A DNA stretch of 64,000 nucleotides from an uncultured Lentibacter sp. (GTDB lineage Bacteria > Pseudomonadota > Alphaproteobacteria > Rhodobacterales > Rhodobacteraceae): assembly GCF_937123735.1 (NCBI RefSeq), contig NZ_CAKZKL010000004.1, positions 103,206 through 167,205 of the forward strand, read 5' to 3'. Position numbers and translations under genes: made by a program. Below the pieces are notes generated by a model that was not told where the DNA came from, made no database searches, and was given only the letters and a program-made list of their open reading frames with translations. Numbering within the stretch: the first letter of the stretch is position 1; each line of letters starts with the position of its first letter. Below are positions 1-8,846 of this stretch, in pieces.

Positions 1-221
1 GAGAGCCTGCGGGCGCGGGTGGCGCGGGCCAGTCCGGCCGCGTCGCAAAACACCAGATAGCCCTCGATATCCGCCGCGCTCATCTGGCGCGGCGCGTGGC
101 CCTCTGCGCGACACCAGCCCAGAAAATCCTCCAGATCGCGGCGATAGGCGGCCAGCGTGTTTTGGGCCGCCCCCGCCTCTGCGGCCTTGCTCTCCAAGAA
201 CATCCCAAGCCAATCCGCCAT
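1..221 (-). CDS. xerD: Tyrosine recombinase XerD, N-terminal part (cut by window edge)
   Basis: The minus strand gives 73 codons starting MADWLGMFLESKAAEAGAAQ, running through NTLAAYRRDLEDFLGW to RATRARRLS, where the window ends. This is the SAM-like core-binding (arm-type) domain of XerC/XerD integrases; the catalytic domain lies outside the window. XerD resolves chromosome dimers at dif together with XerC and FtsK. The assignment to XerD rather than XerC rests on the N-terminal pattern and on my memory that in Rhodobacterales xerD lies next to the aroK-aroB locus; the catalytic half would settle it. It begins 1 base after the stop of the upstream secreted protein, so the three minus-strand genes here probably form one transcript. 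Confidence 0.75.
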   Translation of the reverse strand, partial: MADWLGMFLESKAAEAGAAQNTLAAYRRDLEDFLGWCRAEGHAPRQMSAADIEGYLVFCDAAGLARATRARRL

Positions 222-222
222 A

Positions 223-1764
223 TCAGGGCCGCCGCCGCATCAGCATGATCTCAAGGCTCGCCCGGCGCGCCACATCCTCAAGCCCCAGCTGTCGCAAAGC
301 GGCAATCCCGCGCGACAAGGCTTCCGGATCGCCAATAAGCCCCGCACGCACTTGGGCCGCGGCCAGCAAAATCGCCTCTCCCAGCTTGCCCTGCATCGCC
401 AACAGAGCCACCGTCTCTTGCGGCGCCAAGGCTCCAAAACCCGCCTCGATCGCTTCAGCCAAAGGGTCTTGCAGCGCCGCAGCGCCCCGCGGCTGCCCGG
501 CGGCCAGTGCGCTCAAAAAAAGCGTCAACGGCGTTTGCTGTGCCACCTGCGCCTGTTCATAGAGCCCGCTCAGCAGCGTCAACCGAAAGCGCAGCGCATC
601 CCCCTGCGCTGTCATGGGAAGCCCCGAAAGCTCGGGCGCATAAATCTGTGCCAAAGCCCCGAGTAACCCCGCCGCGAGCATCTCCTCATAGGCCGCAGCC
701 AGGGCCGCACTCAGCGCCTCTGCCTGCCCGGCCTGAAAGCCCGTCTCCAAAGCCGCCTCCAGCGCTTGCACCCGGCGCACCCGCTCCCAAACGCCCCCTG
801 AGGCCGCCGCGCGGCGCTCGGTGTAAAGCCCAAGCAAGACATTGGGCGACAAGGCCGCATTGCGCACCAGCCTCTCGGCCGCCTCCAGCTGTGCCTTCCA
901 TCCGGCCAGATCCCGCAGATCTGCCACCGCAAAGGCGATTGGCAGGTTGGCCGTGGGCAAGGGCTGCCCGACGGCCTCAAACAGACGAAACTCCAGCGCC
1001 GTCACACTGCGCGGCGGCGCCAGATCGGGCGCAAGCTCGGCATAGTCAGGGTCCAAAAACGCGCGCAACAGCCCGCGCTCGGTCGCCGTGAGAAGCCCAA
1101 GCGCATCTGCCGTGTCAAACAGCAAAACAGCCTCGGCCCAATCGCCGCCGCGCAGCGCGCAAAAAATTTGCGCCGCATAGTCGTTTGAGAGCCCGCGCTT
1201 GGCATTGAGCTCCTGACACGCGCGATCCTCAAGACCCGCCAGGAGCGTCAGATCAAACCAAAGCGCAAAATGCGCGGGGCTCGCAAGCGGCAAACGCGCC
1301 ACCAAAGCCTCGGCTGGCTCTATGGCCCCAAAGGCGCGCAAACGCTCCGCCCGCAAGGTCAGAAAAGCCTCCGCATCCTGCCCCACCGGGGGCAGGGCCT
1401 CGGCCAGCAACAGCGTGTAAAACAGCTTTTGCAGCGCCATCAGCGGGCGCAGATCGGCCTGCGCAATCAGCCGCTCAAGCGCGTCTGGGGTGCTCGCCTG
1501 CCAAAGGCCCTCGGGCAGCCCTGTCTGGGCCAGGCTCAAAAGGCCAACGCTCTGCGCATCTGGCGCGGCAATGGGCGAAATCTGCACCTCCGGCGTGACA
1601 ACGCCCCCGCTCACCGGCGCTTCGCCCGCCGTCACCTCGCCCAAGCGCCGCGCCTGCGGGTCAGCCAAGCTGTTCAACCAGTCAATCGCCGACAAAGGCG
1701 CCTGCGCCCGCGCCGGCAAGGCCAGCAGCGCCACACAGAGCGCAACGGTGAATTTACTGCGCAT
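223..1764 (-). CDS. Secreted conserved hypothetical protein
   Basis: A 513-residue protein starting MRSKFTVALCVALLALPARA, a clear Sec signal peptide with cleavage likely after ARA or AQA. This internal ATG is preferred over an upstream extension that lacks a signal sequence. The mature part is Ala/Leu-rich and apparently all-helical, with helix-pair texture reminiscent of Sel1/TPR-like solenoids, but I recognise no named domain. It probably acts in the periplasm. The start overlaps the end of the 49-residue membrane protein gene by 11 bases and the stop lies 1 base before xerD, so translation of the three genes is probably coupled. Function unknown; I infer only export and linkage to its small partner. 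Confidence 0.75.
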   Translation of the reverse strand: MRSKFTVALCVALLALPARAQAPLSAIDWLNSLADPQARRLGEVTAGEAPVSGGVVTPEVQISPIAAPDAQSVGLLSLAQTGLPEGLWQASTPDALERLIAQADLRPLMALQKLFYTLLLAEALPPVGQDAEAFLTLRAERLRAFGAIEPAEALVARLPLASPAHFALWFDLTLLAGLEDRACQELNAKRGLSNDYAAQIFCALRGGDWAEAVLLFDTADALGLLTATERGLLRAFLDPDYAELAPDLAPPRSVTALEFRLFEAVGQPLPTANLPIAFAVADLRDLAGWKAQLEAAERLVRNAALSPNVLLGLYTERRAAASGGVWERVRRVQALEAALETGFQAGQAEALSAALAAAYEEMLAAGLLGALAQIYAPELSGLPMTAQGDALRFRLTLLSGLYEQAQVAQQTPLTLFLSALAAGQPRGAAALQDPLAEAIEAGFGALAPQETVALLAMQGKLGEAILLAAAQVRAGLIGDPEALSRGIAALRQLGLEDVARRASLEIMLMRRRP

Positions 1765-1903
1765 CCAACTCAACCGGAATCCGAATCTCTTGCGCCTCAG
1801 GGGCAAACTCGGGGTCCAGGAAAGGTCCGGCATAAGAATAGGCCAACAATCCGAGAAACCCCAGAATTATCAAGTAAAACAACCACTTGAAAGCCCTGCC
1901 CAT
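1754..1903 (-). CDS. Small single-pass membrane protein, 49 residues
   Basis: This short gene reads MGRAFKWLFYLIILGFLGLL and continues AYSYAGPFLDPEFAPEAQEI, ending RIPVELDAQ. Residues 7-23 form one hydrophobic transmembrane segment after a short basic N-terminus, so the acidic C-terminal 25 residues should face the periplasm. It ends in TAA inside the next gene, overlapping it by 11 bases, which argues for translational coupling with the secreted protein. Its promoter must lie in the 125 bases shared with divergent aroK. I recall similar small proteins in this position in Rhodobacterales, but that was not checked. Function unknown. Confidence 0.7.
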   Translation of the reverse strand: MGRAFKWLFYLIILGFLGLLAYSYAGPFLDPEFAPEAQEIRIPVELDAQ

Positions 1904-2028
1904 CTTTGCCCTACCCTCGCTTTATCGCGTTTGTCTCACTTTATATCTGGCATTTTACAAAAGATCACGCCATTCAGGCACAGAGCAAACCAAAACTGCA
2001 AACTTACGCCGATAAGGCCGGGAGCCAA

Positions 2029-2577
2029 ATGCAGGTCAGACTGAAAAAGACAGTCGTTCTCGTCGGCATGATGGGAGCCGGAAAAACCGCCGTTGGCCGC
2101 GCCCTCGCGGCAAAGCTTGCCGTGCCGTTCCTGGATTCGGATGCCGAAATCACTCAGGCCGCGAATATGAGCATCCCCGAAATTTTTGCCCGCGACGGCG
2201 AGGCTTTTTTTCGGGCCCGCGAAACCGAGGTGATCCGCCGCCTGCTCAAAGCCCGCCGCAAGAGCGTGCTCTCCACGGGGGGCGGCGCTTTTCTGGCCGC
2301 CGAAAACCGGCAAATGATCTCCGATATCGGTGTGTCCGTGTTTCTGTCGGCCGATGTCGATCTGCTCTGGAGCCGGGTCGGACATAAAGACACCCGCCCG
2401 CTGTTGCGCACCGCCAATCCACGCGCCACCTTGGAAGACATCTACACCGCCCGCGCGCCGGTTTATGCCTTGGCCGATCTTGAGGTTGCCGCCGATGCAG
2501 CCTATTCGATCTCCCAAATGGCCGAGAAAGTGCTTGAGCGGCTAGAAGCGCGCGGCGATATTCTGGAGAAAGCCTGA
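2029..2577 (+). CDS. aroK: Shikimate kinase
   Basis: Phosphorylates shikimate to shikimate 3-phosphate with ATP, the fifth step of chorismate synthesis, in the cytoplasm. The 182-residue product has a Walker A loop GMMGAGKT (about residues 13-20), the shikimate-binding DSD (about 36-38), the RxxE-type helix RARETEVIRRL and the LSTGGGA loop, and it matches the family's usual length. I chose the ATG at MQVRLKKTVVLVG because the kinase fold begins at once; an in-frame extension to 1906 shows no family likeness. The gene overlaps aroB by one base (TGATG), so the two are translationally coupled and form the classic aroK-aroB pair. Confidence 0.93.
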   Translation: MQVRLKKTVVLVGMMGAGKTAVGRALAAKLAVPFLDSDAEITQAANMSIPEIFARDGEAFFRARETEVIRRLLKARRKSVLSTGGGAFLAAENRQMISDIGVSVFLSADVDLLWSRVGHKDTRPLLRTANPRATLEDIYTARAPVYALADLEVAADAAYSISQMAEKVLERLEARGDILEKA

Positions 2578-3692
2578 TGCTGGCCACACAACATGTCTCT
2601 CTTGGTGCGCGCAGCTATGATGTGCTCATGGGCGCAGGCCTGCTTGAGGCCGCCGGAGCTCACATCGCGCCGCTGCTCAAACGCCCCAAAGTGGCGATTG
2701 TCAGCGACGCCCATGTCGCTGAGCTTCATTTAACAACGCTCTCCAAGTCACTGGATGCAAACGGTATTACCCATTCCAACCTCTCCCTTCCGCAAGGCGA
2801 GGCCACCAAAAGCTGGGCACACCTGCAAGAGGTGGTGCACTGGCTCCTCTCCGAGCAGATCGAGCGCAATGATGTGGTCGTGGCCTTCGGCGGCGGGGTG
2901 ATCGGCGATCTGGTGGGCTTTGCCGCCGCCATCCTGCGCCGCGGCGTGCGCTTCGTGCAGATCCCCACGTCGCTCCTGGCGCAGGTCGATAGCTCCGTGG
3001 GCGGCAAAACCGGCATCAACGCACCCCACGGCAAAAACCTGATCGGCGCCTTTCACCAGCCCGCGCGCGTGCTGGCCGATATCTCGGTGCTCGGCACGCT
3101 TAGCCCGCGCGATTTTCTCGCCGGCTACGGCGAAGTCGCCAAATACGGGCTTCTGGGCGATGCGGCTTTCTTCGGATGGCTGGAGGCCAACGGCCCCGCC
3201 CTCGCCACGGGCGATGAGGCGCTGCGCCTTGAGGCCGTCAAGCGCTCCGTGGCCATGAAAGCGGGCATCGTGGCCCGGGATGAAACCGAGCAAGGCGAGC
3301 GCGCCCTGCTCAACCTCGGCCACACCTTCTGCCACGCGCTGGAGGCCGCCACCGGCTATTCTGAGCGCCTGCTGCACGGCGAAGGTGTCGCCATCGGCTG
3401 CGCGCTGGCCTTTGAAACCTCCGCCCGCCTCGGCCTCTGTTCCCAAGAAGCCCCAAGCCGGGTGCGCGCCCACCTCAAAGCCATGAATATGAAAACCGAC
3501 CTCTCCGACATCCCCGGCACCTTGCCCGATGCCGAAGGCCTCATCGCCCTGATGAAGCAAGACAAAAAAGTCAGCGCCGGCACGCTCAATTTCATCATGG
3601 CGCGCGACATCGGCAAAGCCTTCGTCACCGCCGATGTCCCCCACAGCGTGCTCAAATCCGTCCTCACAGACGCTCTGGCCACCCGCCTCTAA
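2577..3692 (+). CDS. aroB: 3-dehydroquinate synthase
   Basis: Converts DAHP to 3-dehydroquinate, the second step of the shikimate pathway, using NAD and a divalent metal. The 371-residue sequence carries the NAD-binding GGGVIGDLVGFAA (about 105-117), the PTSLLAQVDSSVGGKTGIN block, and the metal-site segments GYGEVAKYG, NLGHTFCHALE and LLHGEGVAIG. Length and motif order are those of a complete enzyme. It is coupled to aroK by a one-base overlap. Nine bases after the stop begins a hairpin-rich repeat element (3701-3794) that probably ends this transcript. Confidence 0.95.
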   Translation: MLATQHVSLGARSYDVLMGAGLLEAAGAHIAPLLKRPKVAIVSDAHVAELHLTTLSKSLDANGITHSNLSLPQGEATKSWAHLQEVVHWLLSEQIERNDVVVAFGGGVIGDLVGFAAAILRRGVRFVQIPTSLLAQVDSSVGGKTGINAPHGKNLIGAFHQPARVLADISVLGTLSPRDFLAGYGEVAKYGLLGDAAFFGWLEANGPALATGDEALRLEAVKRSVAMKAGIVARDETEQGERALLNLGHTFCHALEAATGYSERLLHGEGVAIGCALAFETSARLGLCSQEAPSRVRAHLKAMNMKTDLSDIPGTLPDAEGLIALMKQDKKVSAGTLNFIMARDIGKAFVTADVPHSVLKSVLTDALATRL

Positions 3693-3700
3693 CTTCTTCT

Positions 3701-3794
3701 GGTCAAAAATACCTCAGGGGGCGCTTCAAAAGCAAAGCTTTTGAAGCAGGGGGACAGCGTCCCCCAGCTCAACAAACCTGTGCGGCGCAGCCGC
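3701..3794 (+). repeat. Tripartite intergenic hairpin repeat, copy A
   Basis: Leader word GGTCAAAAATACCTC (3701-3715), then a perfect 11-bp stem with a 3-base loop (3723-3733 / 3737-3747), a 7-bp stem with loop AGC (3749-3755 / 3759-3765), and a 5-bp stem GCGGC-GCA-GCCGC (3782-3794). It lies between the converging aroB and dehydrogenase genes. Three related copies occur at 39242, 53775 and 62128. The likely role is two-way transcription termination or a mobile REP-like sequence. Confidence 0.75.
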
Positions 3795-3803
3795 GCCTTT
3801 GGA

Positions 3804-6230
3804 TCACGCCCGCAGCTTTTCACCCTTGGGGTCAAACGGCGGTTCCGCCAGCACGCGCGCGCGGTGCGGCTGGCCCAGAACCATCACCTCGACAGCATCG
3901 CCCGCCTTGGCCGTTCCTGCCTTCACAAAGCCAAGCGCAAGGCTCATGCCCACGGTGTAGCCATAAGCGCCCGAGCTGACACGGCCCAGAGGCTCACCGT
4001 CCTTGAAGATCGGCTCTCCCCCCGTTGCATCAGCGTTGGAGGCCGCCACATCCGCCTCGTTGAGCGCCAAAATCACAAGCTCCTCACGCGCAGGCTTGCC
4101 CATCGCCTCGGCCACAGCCGCCTTGTGCAAGAAGTCCTTGTCCAGCTTGCAAAGCCGCTCAATGCCCACCTCCTGCGGCCAGTATTCGGGCGAGTACTCG
4201 CGGCTCCAGCTGCCATAGCCCTTCTCAATCCGCAGGCTCATCAGCGCACGGCTGCCCACCGGTCCGGCCCCCAGCTCCTTACCCGCCGCGATCAGCGCCT
4301 CCCAAAGGCGCAGCTGGTCTTCGGCCGCGCAATGCAGCTCCCAGCCCAAATCGCCGGTGAAGCTCACCCGCAGCGCGATACAGTCCACCCCCGCGATCTC
4401 CACGCGCTTTGAGCGCATGAATTTGAAGTCATCGGTCTCAAAGCTCGCGTTGGACAGCCGCTGAAGCAGCGCGCGGCTCTTCGGCCCGGCCACATTAAAG
4501 CCACACATCGCCTCGGTCATGCTCTCAAAGGTCGTGCCCAGAGGCAGCGGGACCATGTCATAAAAGCGCTTCTGATAGCGCTCCGCCATGCCCGAGCTGA
4601 TGATCCAGTATTCATCTTCTGCCAGCTTGGTCACAGTCGCATCGCCCGCGATCCCGCCATGCACCCCAATCAGCGGTGTCAGGCAGGAGCGCCCCACTTC
4701 GCTGGGCATCTTGTTGGCAAAGACGGCGTTAAGCCAGTCTTCCGCCCCCGGCCCCTTGCAGCGGTATTTGGCAAAATTGGAAATATCGATGATGCCCGCG
4801 TGCGCGCGCAGCCCCTTGCATTCTTCGCCCACAGGCCCCCACCAGTTCTGGCGCGTGAAGCCGTCGGTGTCTTCCGTGCCTTCCACGCCCGAATACCAAA
4901 GCGGGTGCTCCCAACCGTAGTTAAGGCCAAAGACCGCGCCCATCGCCTTCTGGCGCGCGTAAGCAGGCCGCGTGCGCACAGGCCGCCCCGCCGCGCGCTC
5001 CTCGCCGGGAAAATGGATCTTGAAGCGGTGCGCATAGACATCCTGCACCCGCGCCTTGGTAAATTTCTTGTCCGCCCAGGCGCCAAACCGCGCCATATCC
5101 CAGGCAAACATGTCATATTCCATCTCGCCCGTGGTCAGCCACTGCGCCACCATAAGCCCCATGCCCGCCGACTGGCTGAAGCCCGGAATGATCCCGTTGC
5201 AGCAGAAATAGCCCTTGAGTTCGGGCACAGGCCCCAAAATCACGTTGCTGTCGGGCGACCAGATCATCGGGCCGTTGATCACCCGCTTGATCCCGGCCGT
5301 GCCCGCCACAGGCACACGGTCAATCGCGCGCAGGATGTTTTCCTCGATGCGCTCAAGATCATCGGCAAACAGATCATGGGCAAAGTCCAGAGGCGTGCCC
5401 TCTTCGGCCCAGAAGCGCATGTCTTTCTCATAAGCGCCGATGAGCAGCCCCTTGCCCTCCTGACGCATGTAATACTCGCCGTCCCGGTCGGCAACCGAGG
5501 GCAAACGCCGCTCAATCGCGGCAATCTCGGGGATGCTCTCGGTGACAAAATACTGGTGCTCTGTGGGCTGGAGCGGCAGTTCGATCCCGGCCAGAGCGGC
5601 CACTTCACGGCCCCAGAGGCCAGCAGCGTTGATCACCCAGTCGGTGCGGATGTCGCCCTTTGGGGTGCGCACAATCCAGCTTCCGTCCGGCTGCGCCTCC
5701 GTAGCGGTGACGGGCGTGAAGCGGTGAATTTCCGCGCCCCTTTGGCGCGCGCCAGCGGCATAGGCATTGGTCACGCCCGAAGGGTCCACATTGCCCCCTG
5801 ATGGCTCCCACATGATACATTTGATGCCGTCAAAGTTCACCAGCGGGTGCAGCTCTTCGGCGCGCGCACGGCTGATCTCGCCAAAATCCATGCCATAAAG
5901 CTTGGCCTTGGCCTCTTGCAGCTTGAGCTGGTGCACCCGCTCCTCGGTCTGTGCCAAATAGAGCGAGCCGGGCTGAAACACACCGCAGCTCTGGCCTGTC
6001 TCTTCTTCTAAGCTGTTGTAAAGGTTCATCGTATAGTGCTGAAGGCGGCTGATATTGGCGCTGTCATGCAAGCCATGAATGCCCGCCGCCGCGTGCCAGG
6101 TGGAGCCGCTTGTCAGCTCGTCGCGCTCCAGCAGGACAACATCTTTCCAGCCCAGCTTGGTGAGATGGTAAAGAATGGAGCAGCCAATAAGCCCGCCCCC
6201 GATAACAACAGCCTGAGCCTCTGTGCGCAT
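3804..6230 (-). CDS. Dimethylglycine/sarcosine dehydrogenase family flavoprotein (FAD + GcvT)
   Basis: An 808-residue oxidase/dehydrogenase of the DMGDH-sarcosine dehydrogenase family. The N-terminal half is a DAO-type FAD fold with GGGLIGCSILYHL near residues 11-23 and STWHAAAG, whose His46 aligns with the residue that binds FAD covalently in DMGDH. The C-terminal half is a GcvT (aminomethyltransferase) domain that would take the methyl group onto tetrahydrofolate. Such enzymes strip N-methyl groups from dimethylglycine, sarcosine or related amines made from glycine betaine; the exact substrate cannot be told. Start MRTEAQAVVIGGG is chosen because the Rossmann strand follows directly; the 43-residue upstream extension is unlike the family. 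It is divergent from a clear paralogue at 6427 with a shared 196-base control region. Confidence 0.85.
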   Translation of the reverse strand: MRTEAQAVVIGGGLIGCSILYHLTKLGWKDVVLLERDELTSGSTWHAAAGIHGLHDSANISRLQHYTMNLYNSLEEETGQSCGVFQPGSLYLAQTEERVHQLKLQEAKAKLYGMDFGEISRARAEELHPLVNFDGIKCIMWEPSGGNVDPSGVTNAYAAGARQRGAEIHRFTPVTATEAQPDGSWIVRTPKGDIRTDWVINAAGLWGREVAALAGIELPLQPTEHQYFVTESIPEIAAIERRLPSVADRDGEYYMRQEGKGLLIGAYEKDMRFWAEEGTPLDFAHDLFADDLERIEENILRAIDRVPVAGTAGIKRVINGPMIWSPDSNVILGPVPELKGYFCCNGIIPGFSQSAGMGLMVAQWLTTGEMEYDMFAWDMARFGAWADKKFTKARVQDVYAHRFKIHFPGEERAAGRPVRTRPAYARQKAMGAVFGLNYGWEHPLWYSGVEGTEDTDGFTRQNWWGPVGEECKGLRAHAGIIDISNFAKYRCKGPGAEDWLNAVFANKMPSEVGRSCLTPLIGVHGGIAGDATVTKLAEDEYWIISSGMAERYQKRFYDMVPLPLGTTFESMTEAMCGFNVAGPKSRALLQRLSNASFETDDFKFMRSKRVEIAGVDCIALRVSFTGDLGWELHCAAEDQLRLWEALIAAGKELGAGPVGSRALMSLRIEKGYGSWSREYSPEYWPQEVGIERLCKLDKDFLHKAAVAEAMGKPAREELVILALNEADVAASNADATGGEPIFKDGEPLGRVSSGAYGYTVGMSLALGFVKAGTAKAGDAVEVMVLGQPHRARVLAEPPFDPKGEKLRA

Positions 6231-6303
6231 GATTTTGCCTTTGCATTTGCGTTCTCTTGCAAGACACTCTCTCGCAAGCGCGGCCGATTCAGTTGCCAGT
6301 CTC

Positions 6304-6363
6304 CGACACTTCCCGTCGCTGTGAGGCAAACCCGCAAAAACCCGTTCGCGACACATCATGTCG
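6304..6363. promoter_or_regulatory. Paired CGAC-N7-GTCG operator candidate between divergent dehydrogenases
   Basis: Two inverted repeats of identical form lie 45 bases apart in the 196-base divergent promoter region: CGACACTTCCCGTCG (6304-6318) and CGACACATCATGTCG (6349-6363). The second extends to a 6-bp arm, GCGACA / TGTCGC. The matching form, spacing and position suggest a dimeric regulator that controls both genes. Which regulator is unknown; none is encoded next to them. Confidence 0.5.
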
Positions 6364-6426
6364 CCCGCAGCAAAGAGAAACCCGGCTTGCTATTGCTTGC
6401 TCTGGCCAAAATGAAAGGGAGTCTCC

Positions 6427-8844
6427 ATGAAAACCACAACCCGCGTCGCCATCATCGGCGGAGGTGTCGTTGGCGCATCCGTGCTCTATCACCTCACCAA
6501 GCTAGGCTGGTCCGATGTCATGTTGCTTGAGCGCTCCGAGCTGACATCCGGCTCCACATGGCACGCGGCGGGCGGCTTTCATACGCTCAACGGCGACACC
6601 AATATGGCCGCGCTGCAAGGCTACACCATCCGCCTCTATAAGGAGCTAGAAGAGCTGACAGGCCTCTCCTGCGGGCTGCACCATGTCGGCGGCGTGACGC
6701 TGGCCGAAGATCAGGACCGCTTTGACATGCTGCTCGCCGAACGCGCCAAGCACCGTTTCATGGGCCTTGAAACAGAGATCGTCACCCCCGAAGAGATCAA
6801 GAAAATCGCCCCCGTCACCAATATCGAAGGCATCGTCGGCGGGCTTTATGATCCGCTCGATGGCCACCTTGACCCCTCAGGCACAACCCACGCCTACGCC
6901 AAGGCCGCGCGCATGGGCGGCGCCACGATCGAGACGCATACAATGGTCAAGGAAACCAACCAGCGCCCCGATGGCACCTGGGATGTGGTCACCGACAAAG
7001 GCACAATTCACGCCGAACATGTGGTCAATGCCGCGGGCCTCTGGGCGCGCGAGGTGGGTGCGCTGGCGGGGGTCTACTTCCCGCTGCACCCGATGGAGCA
7101 CCAATATATCGTCACCGACGAAGTGCCGCTCATCCGCGAGATGATGGCCGACGGCATCGAGCACCCCCATGTGATGGACCCGGCGGGCGAAAGCTACCTG
7201 CGCCAGGAGGGCAAGGGGCTGTGCATCGGCTTTTACGAGCAAACCTGCCGCCCCTGGGCGGTGGATGGCACAAGCTATGACTTCGGCCAGGAGCTTCTGG
7301 CCGATGATTTCGACAAGATCGAAGACAGCATCAACTTCGCTTACAACCGCTTCCCCGATCTGCAAAAAGCCGGCGTAAAATCGGTGATCCACGGCCCCTT
7401 CACCTTCGCCCCCGATGGCAACCCACTCGTCGGCCCGGTGCCCGGAATGCGCAACTACTGGTCCGCCTGCGGCGTCATGGCGGGCTTTTCCCAAGGCGGC
7501 GGCGTGGGCCTCATGCTGGCACAATGGATGGTTGAGGGCGAATGCGAGCGTGACACGATGGCCATGGATGTCGCCCGCTTCGGCGACTGGATCACACCGG
7601 GCTACACGCTGCCCAAGGTGATTGAGAACTACCAGAAGCGCTTCTCCGTCGCCTATCCCAACGAGGAGCTGCCCGCCGCACGGCCTTTCCGCCAGACGCC
7701 CATGTATGACGTGTTTGACGAAATGGGCGCTGTCTGGGGCCAGCAGTTCGGCCTTGAGGTCGTCAATTACTTCGCCGAGGGCGATGAGCCACGCTTTGAA
7801 ACCCCCAGCTTCCGCCGCTCCAACGCATGGGAGGCGACAAAACGCGAGGTCAAATCCGTCCGCGAGGCCGTCGGCATCAACGAGACCCACAACTTCGGCA
7901 AATACCTTGTCACAGGCCCCAACGCCCGCGCTTGGCTTGACCGTGTCATGGCAGGCCGCGTGCCCCAGCCGGGCCGCCTATCGCTCACACCCATGCTCAG
8001 CCCCAAGGGCCGCCTCATCGGCGATTTCACCATCTCCTGCCTCGGCGAAGAAGCCTTCCAGCTCACCGCCAGCTACGGCAGCCAAGCCTACCACATGCGC
8101 TGGTTTGAGCAGAACGAAATGGACGGCGTCATCGTCGAAAACGTCTCCGACAAGCTCAACGGCTTCCAGATCGCAGGGCCAAACGCCGCAAAGGTGCTCG
8201 CCGCCTGCACCCGCGCCGATATCTCGACCATGAAGTTCATGGATGTGCGCCACATGACAGTCGGCATGGTCGATTGCGTGGTGCAGCGCGTCAGCTACAC
8301 AGGGGATTTGGGTTATGAAATCTACTGTGACCCCATGGCGCAACGCGCGCTCTGGCGCACCCTCTGGGAGGCCGGCCAAGACCACGGGATGCGCCCCTTC
8401 GGGATGCGCGCGATGATGTCGCTGCGCCTCGATAAGTTCTTTGGCAGCTGGCTCTCGGAGTTCTCGCCTGACTATACCGCCGCCGAAACCGGGCTTGACC
8501 GCTTCATCAGCTTCAAGAAAAACACCGATTTCATCGGCCGCGCCGCCGCCGAGGCAGAGCGCGAGCGCGGGGCCGCGCGCAAGCTCTGCACCTTTGAAGT
8601 CGAGGCGGTGGATGCGGATGTCAATGCCTATGAGCCGATCTGGCTGGGGGGCGAGGTCGTCGGCTTTTGCACCTCGGGGGGCTATTCGCACCACGGCGAA
8701 AAGTCGATCGCACAGGGCTTTGTGCCCACAGAACACGCGCGCGAGGGGCTGGACGTCGAGATCGAGATCCTCGGCCATATGCGCAAAGCAAAGCTGATCA
8801 CCACGCCGCTCTTTGATGCCGATGGCGCAAGGATGCGCGGCTGA
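6427..8844 (+). CDS. Dimethylglycine/sarcosine dehydrogenase family flavoprotein, second paralogue
   Basis: An 805-residue paralogue of the divergent neighbour, with the same plan: FAD-binding GGGVVGASVLYHLTKLGW (residues 11-28), STWHAAGG with the probable FAD-linked His46, an FAO-type middle domain, and a C-terminal GcvT domain with RVSYTGDLGYEIY and the GMRAMMSLRLDKFFGSW stretch. Expected activity is oxidative N-demethylation feeding methylene-tetrahydrofolate. The start has a good ribosome site (AAAGGGAG). The two proteins are nearly identical over the first 45 residues but diverge later, so they probably serve different methylated amines. The next gene starts 2 bases after its stop. Confidence 0.85.
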   Translation: MKTTTRVAIIGGGVVGASVLYHLTKLGWSDVMLLERSELTSGSTWHAAGGFHTLNGDTNMAALQGYTIRLYKELEELTGLSCGLHHVGGVTLAEDQDRFDMLLAERAKHRFMGLETEIVTPEEIKKIAPVTNIEGIVGGLYDPLDGHLDPSGTTHAYAKAARMGGATIETHTMVKETNQRPDGTWDVVTDKGTIHAEHVVNAAGLWAREVGALAGVYFPLHPMEHQYIVTDEVPLIREMMADGIEHPHVMDPAGESYLRQEGKGLCIGFYEQTCRPWAVDGTSYDFGQELLADDFDKIEDSINFAYNRFPDLQKAGVKSVIHGPFTFAPDGNPLVGPVPGMRNYWSACGVMAGFSQGGGVGLMLAQWMVEGECERDTMAMDVARFGDWITPGYTLPKVIENYQKRFSVAYPNEELPAARPFRQTPMYDVFDEMGAVWGQQFGLEVVNYFAEGDEPRFETPSFRRSNAWEATKREVKSVREAVGINETHNFGKYLVTGPNARAWLDRVMAGRVPQPGRLSLTPMLSPKGRLIGDFTISCLGEEAFQLTASYGSQAYHMRWFEQNEMDGVIVENVSDKLNGFQIAGPNAAKVLAACTRADISTMKFMDVRHMTVGMVDCVVQRVSYTGDLGYEIYCDPMAQRALWRTLWEAGQDHGMRPFGMRAMMSLRLDKFFGSWLSEFSPDYTAAETGLDRFISFKKNTDFIGRAAAEAERERGAARKLCTFEVEAVDADVNAYEPIWLGGEVVGFCTSGGYSHHGEKSIAQGFVPTEHAREGLDVEIEILGHMRKAKLITTPLFDADGARMRG

Positions 8845-8846
8845 TC

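Noticed and set aside
3804..8844. Possible glycine riboswitch for the GcvT-domain genes
   Set aside because: No tandem glycine-aptamer pattern is visible in the 196-base divergent region, and the genes are methylamine dehydrogenases rather than the glycine cleavage operon.
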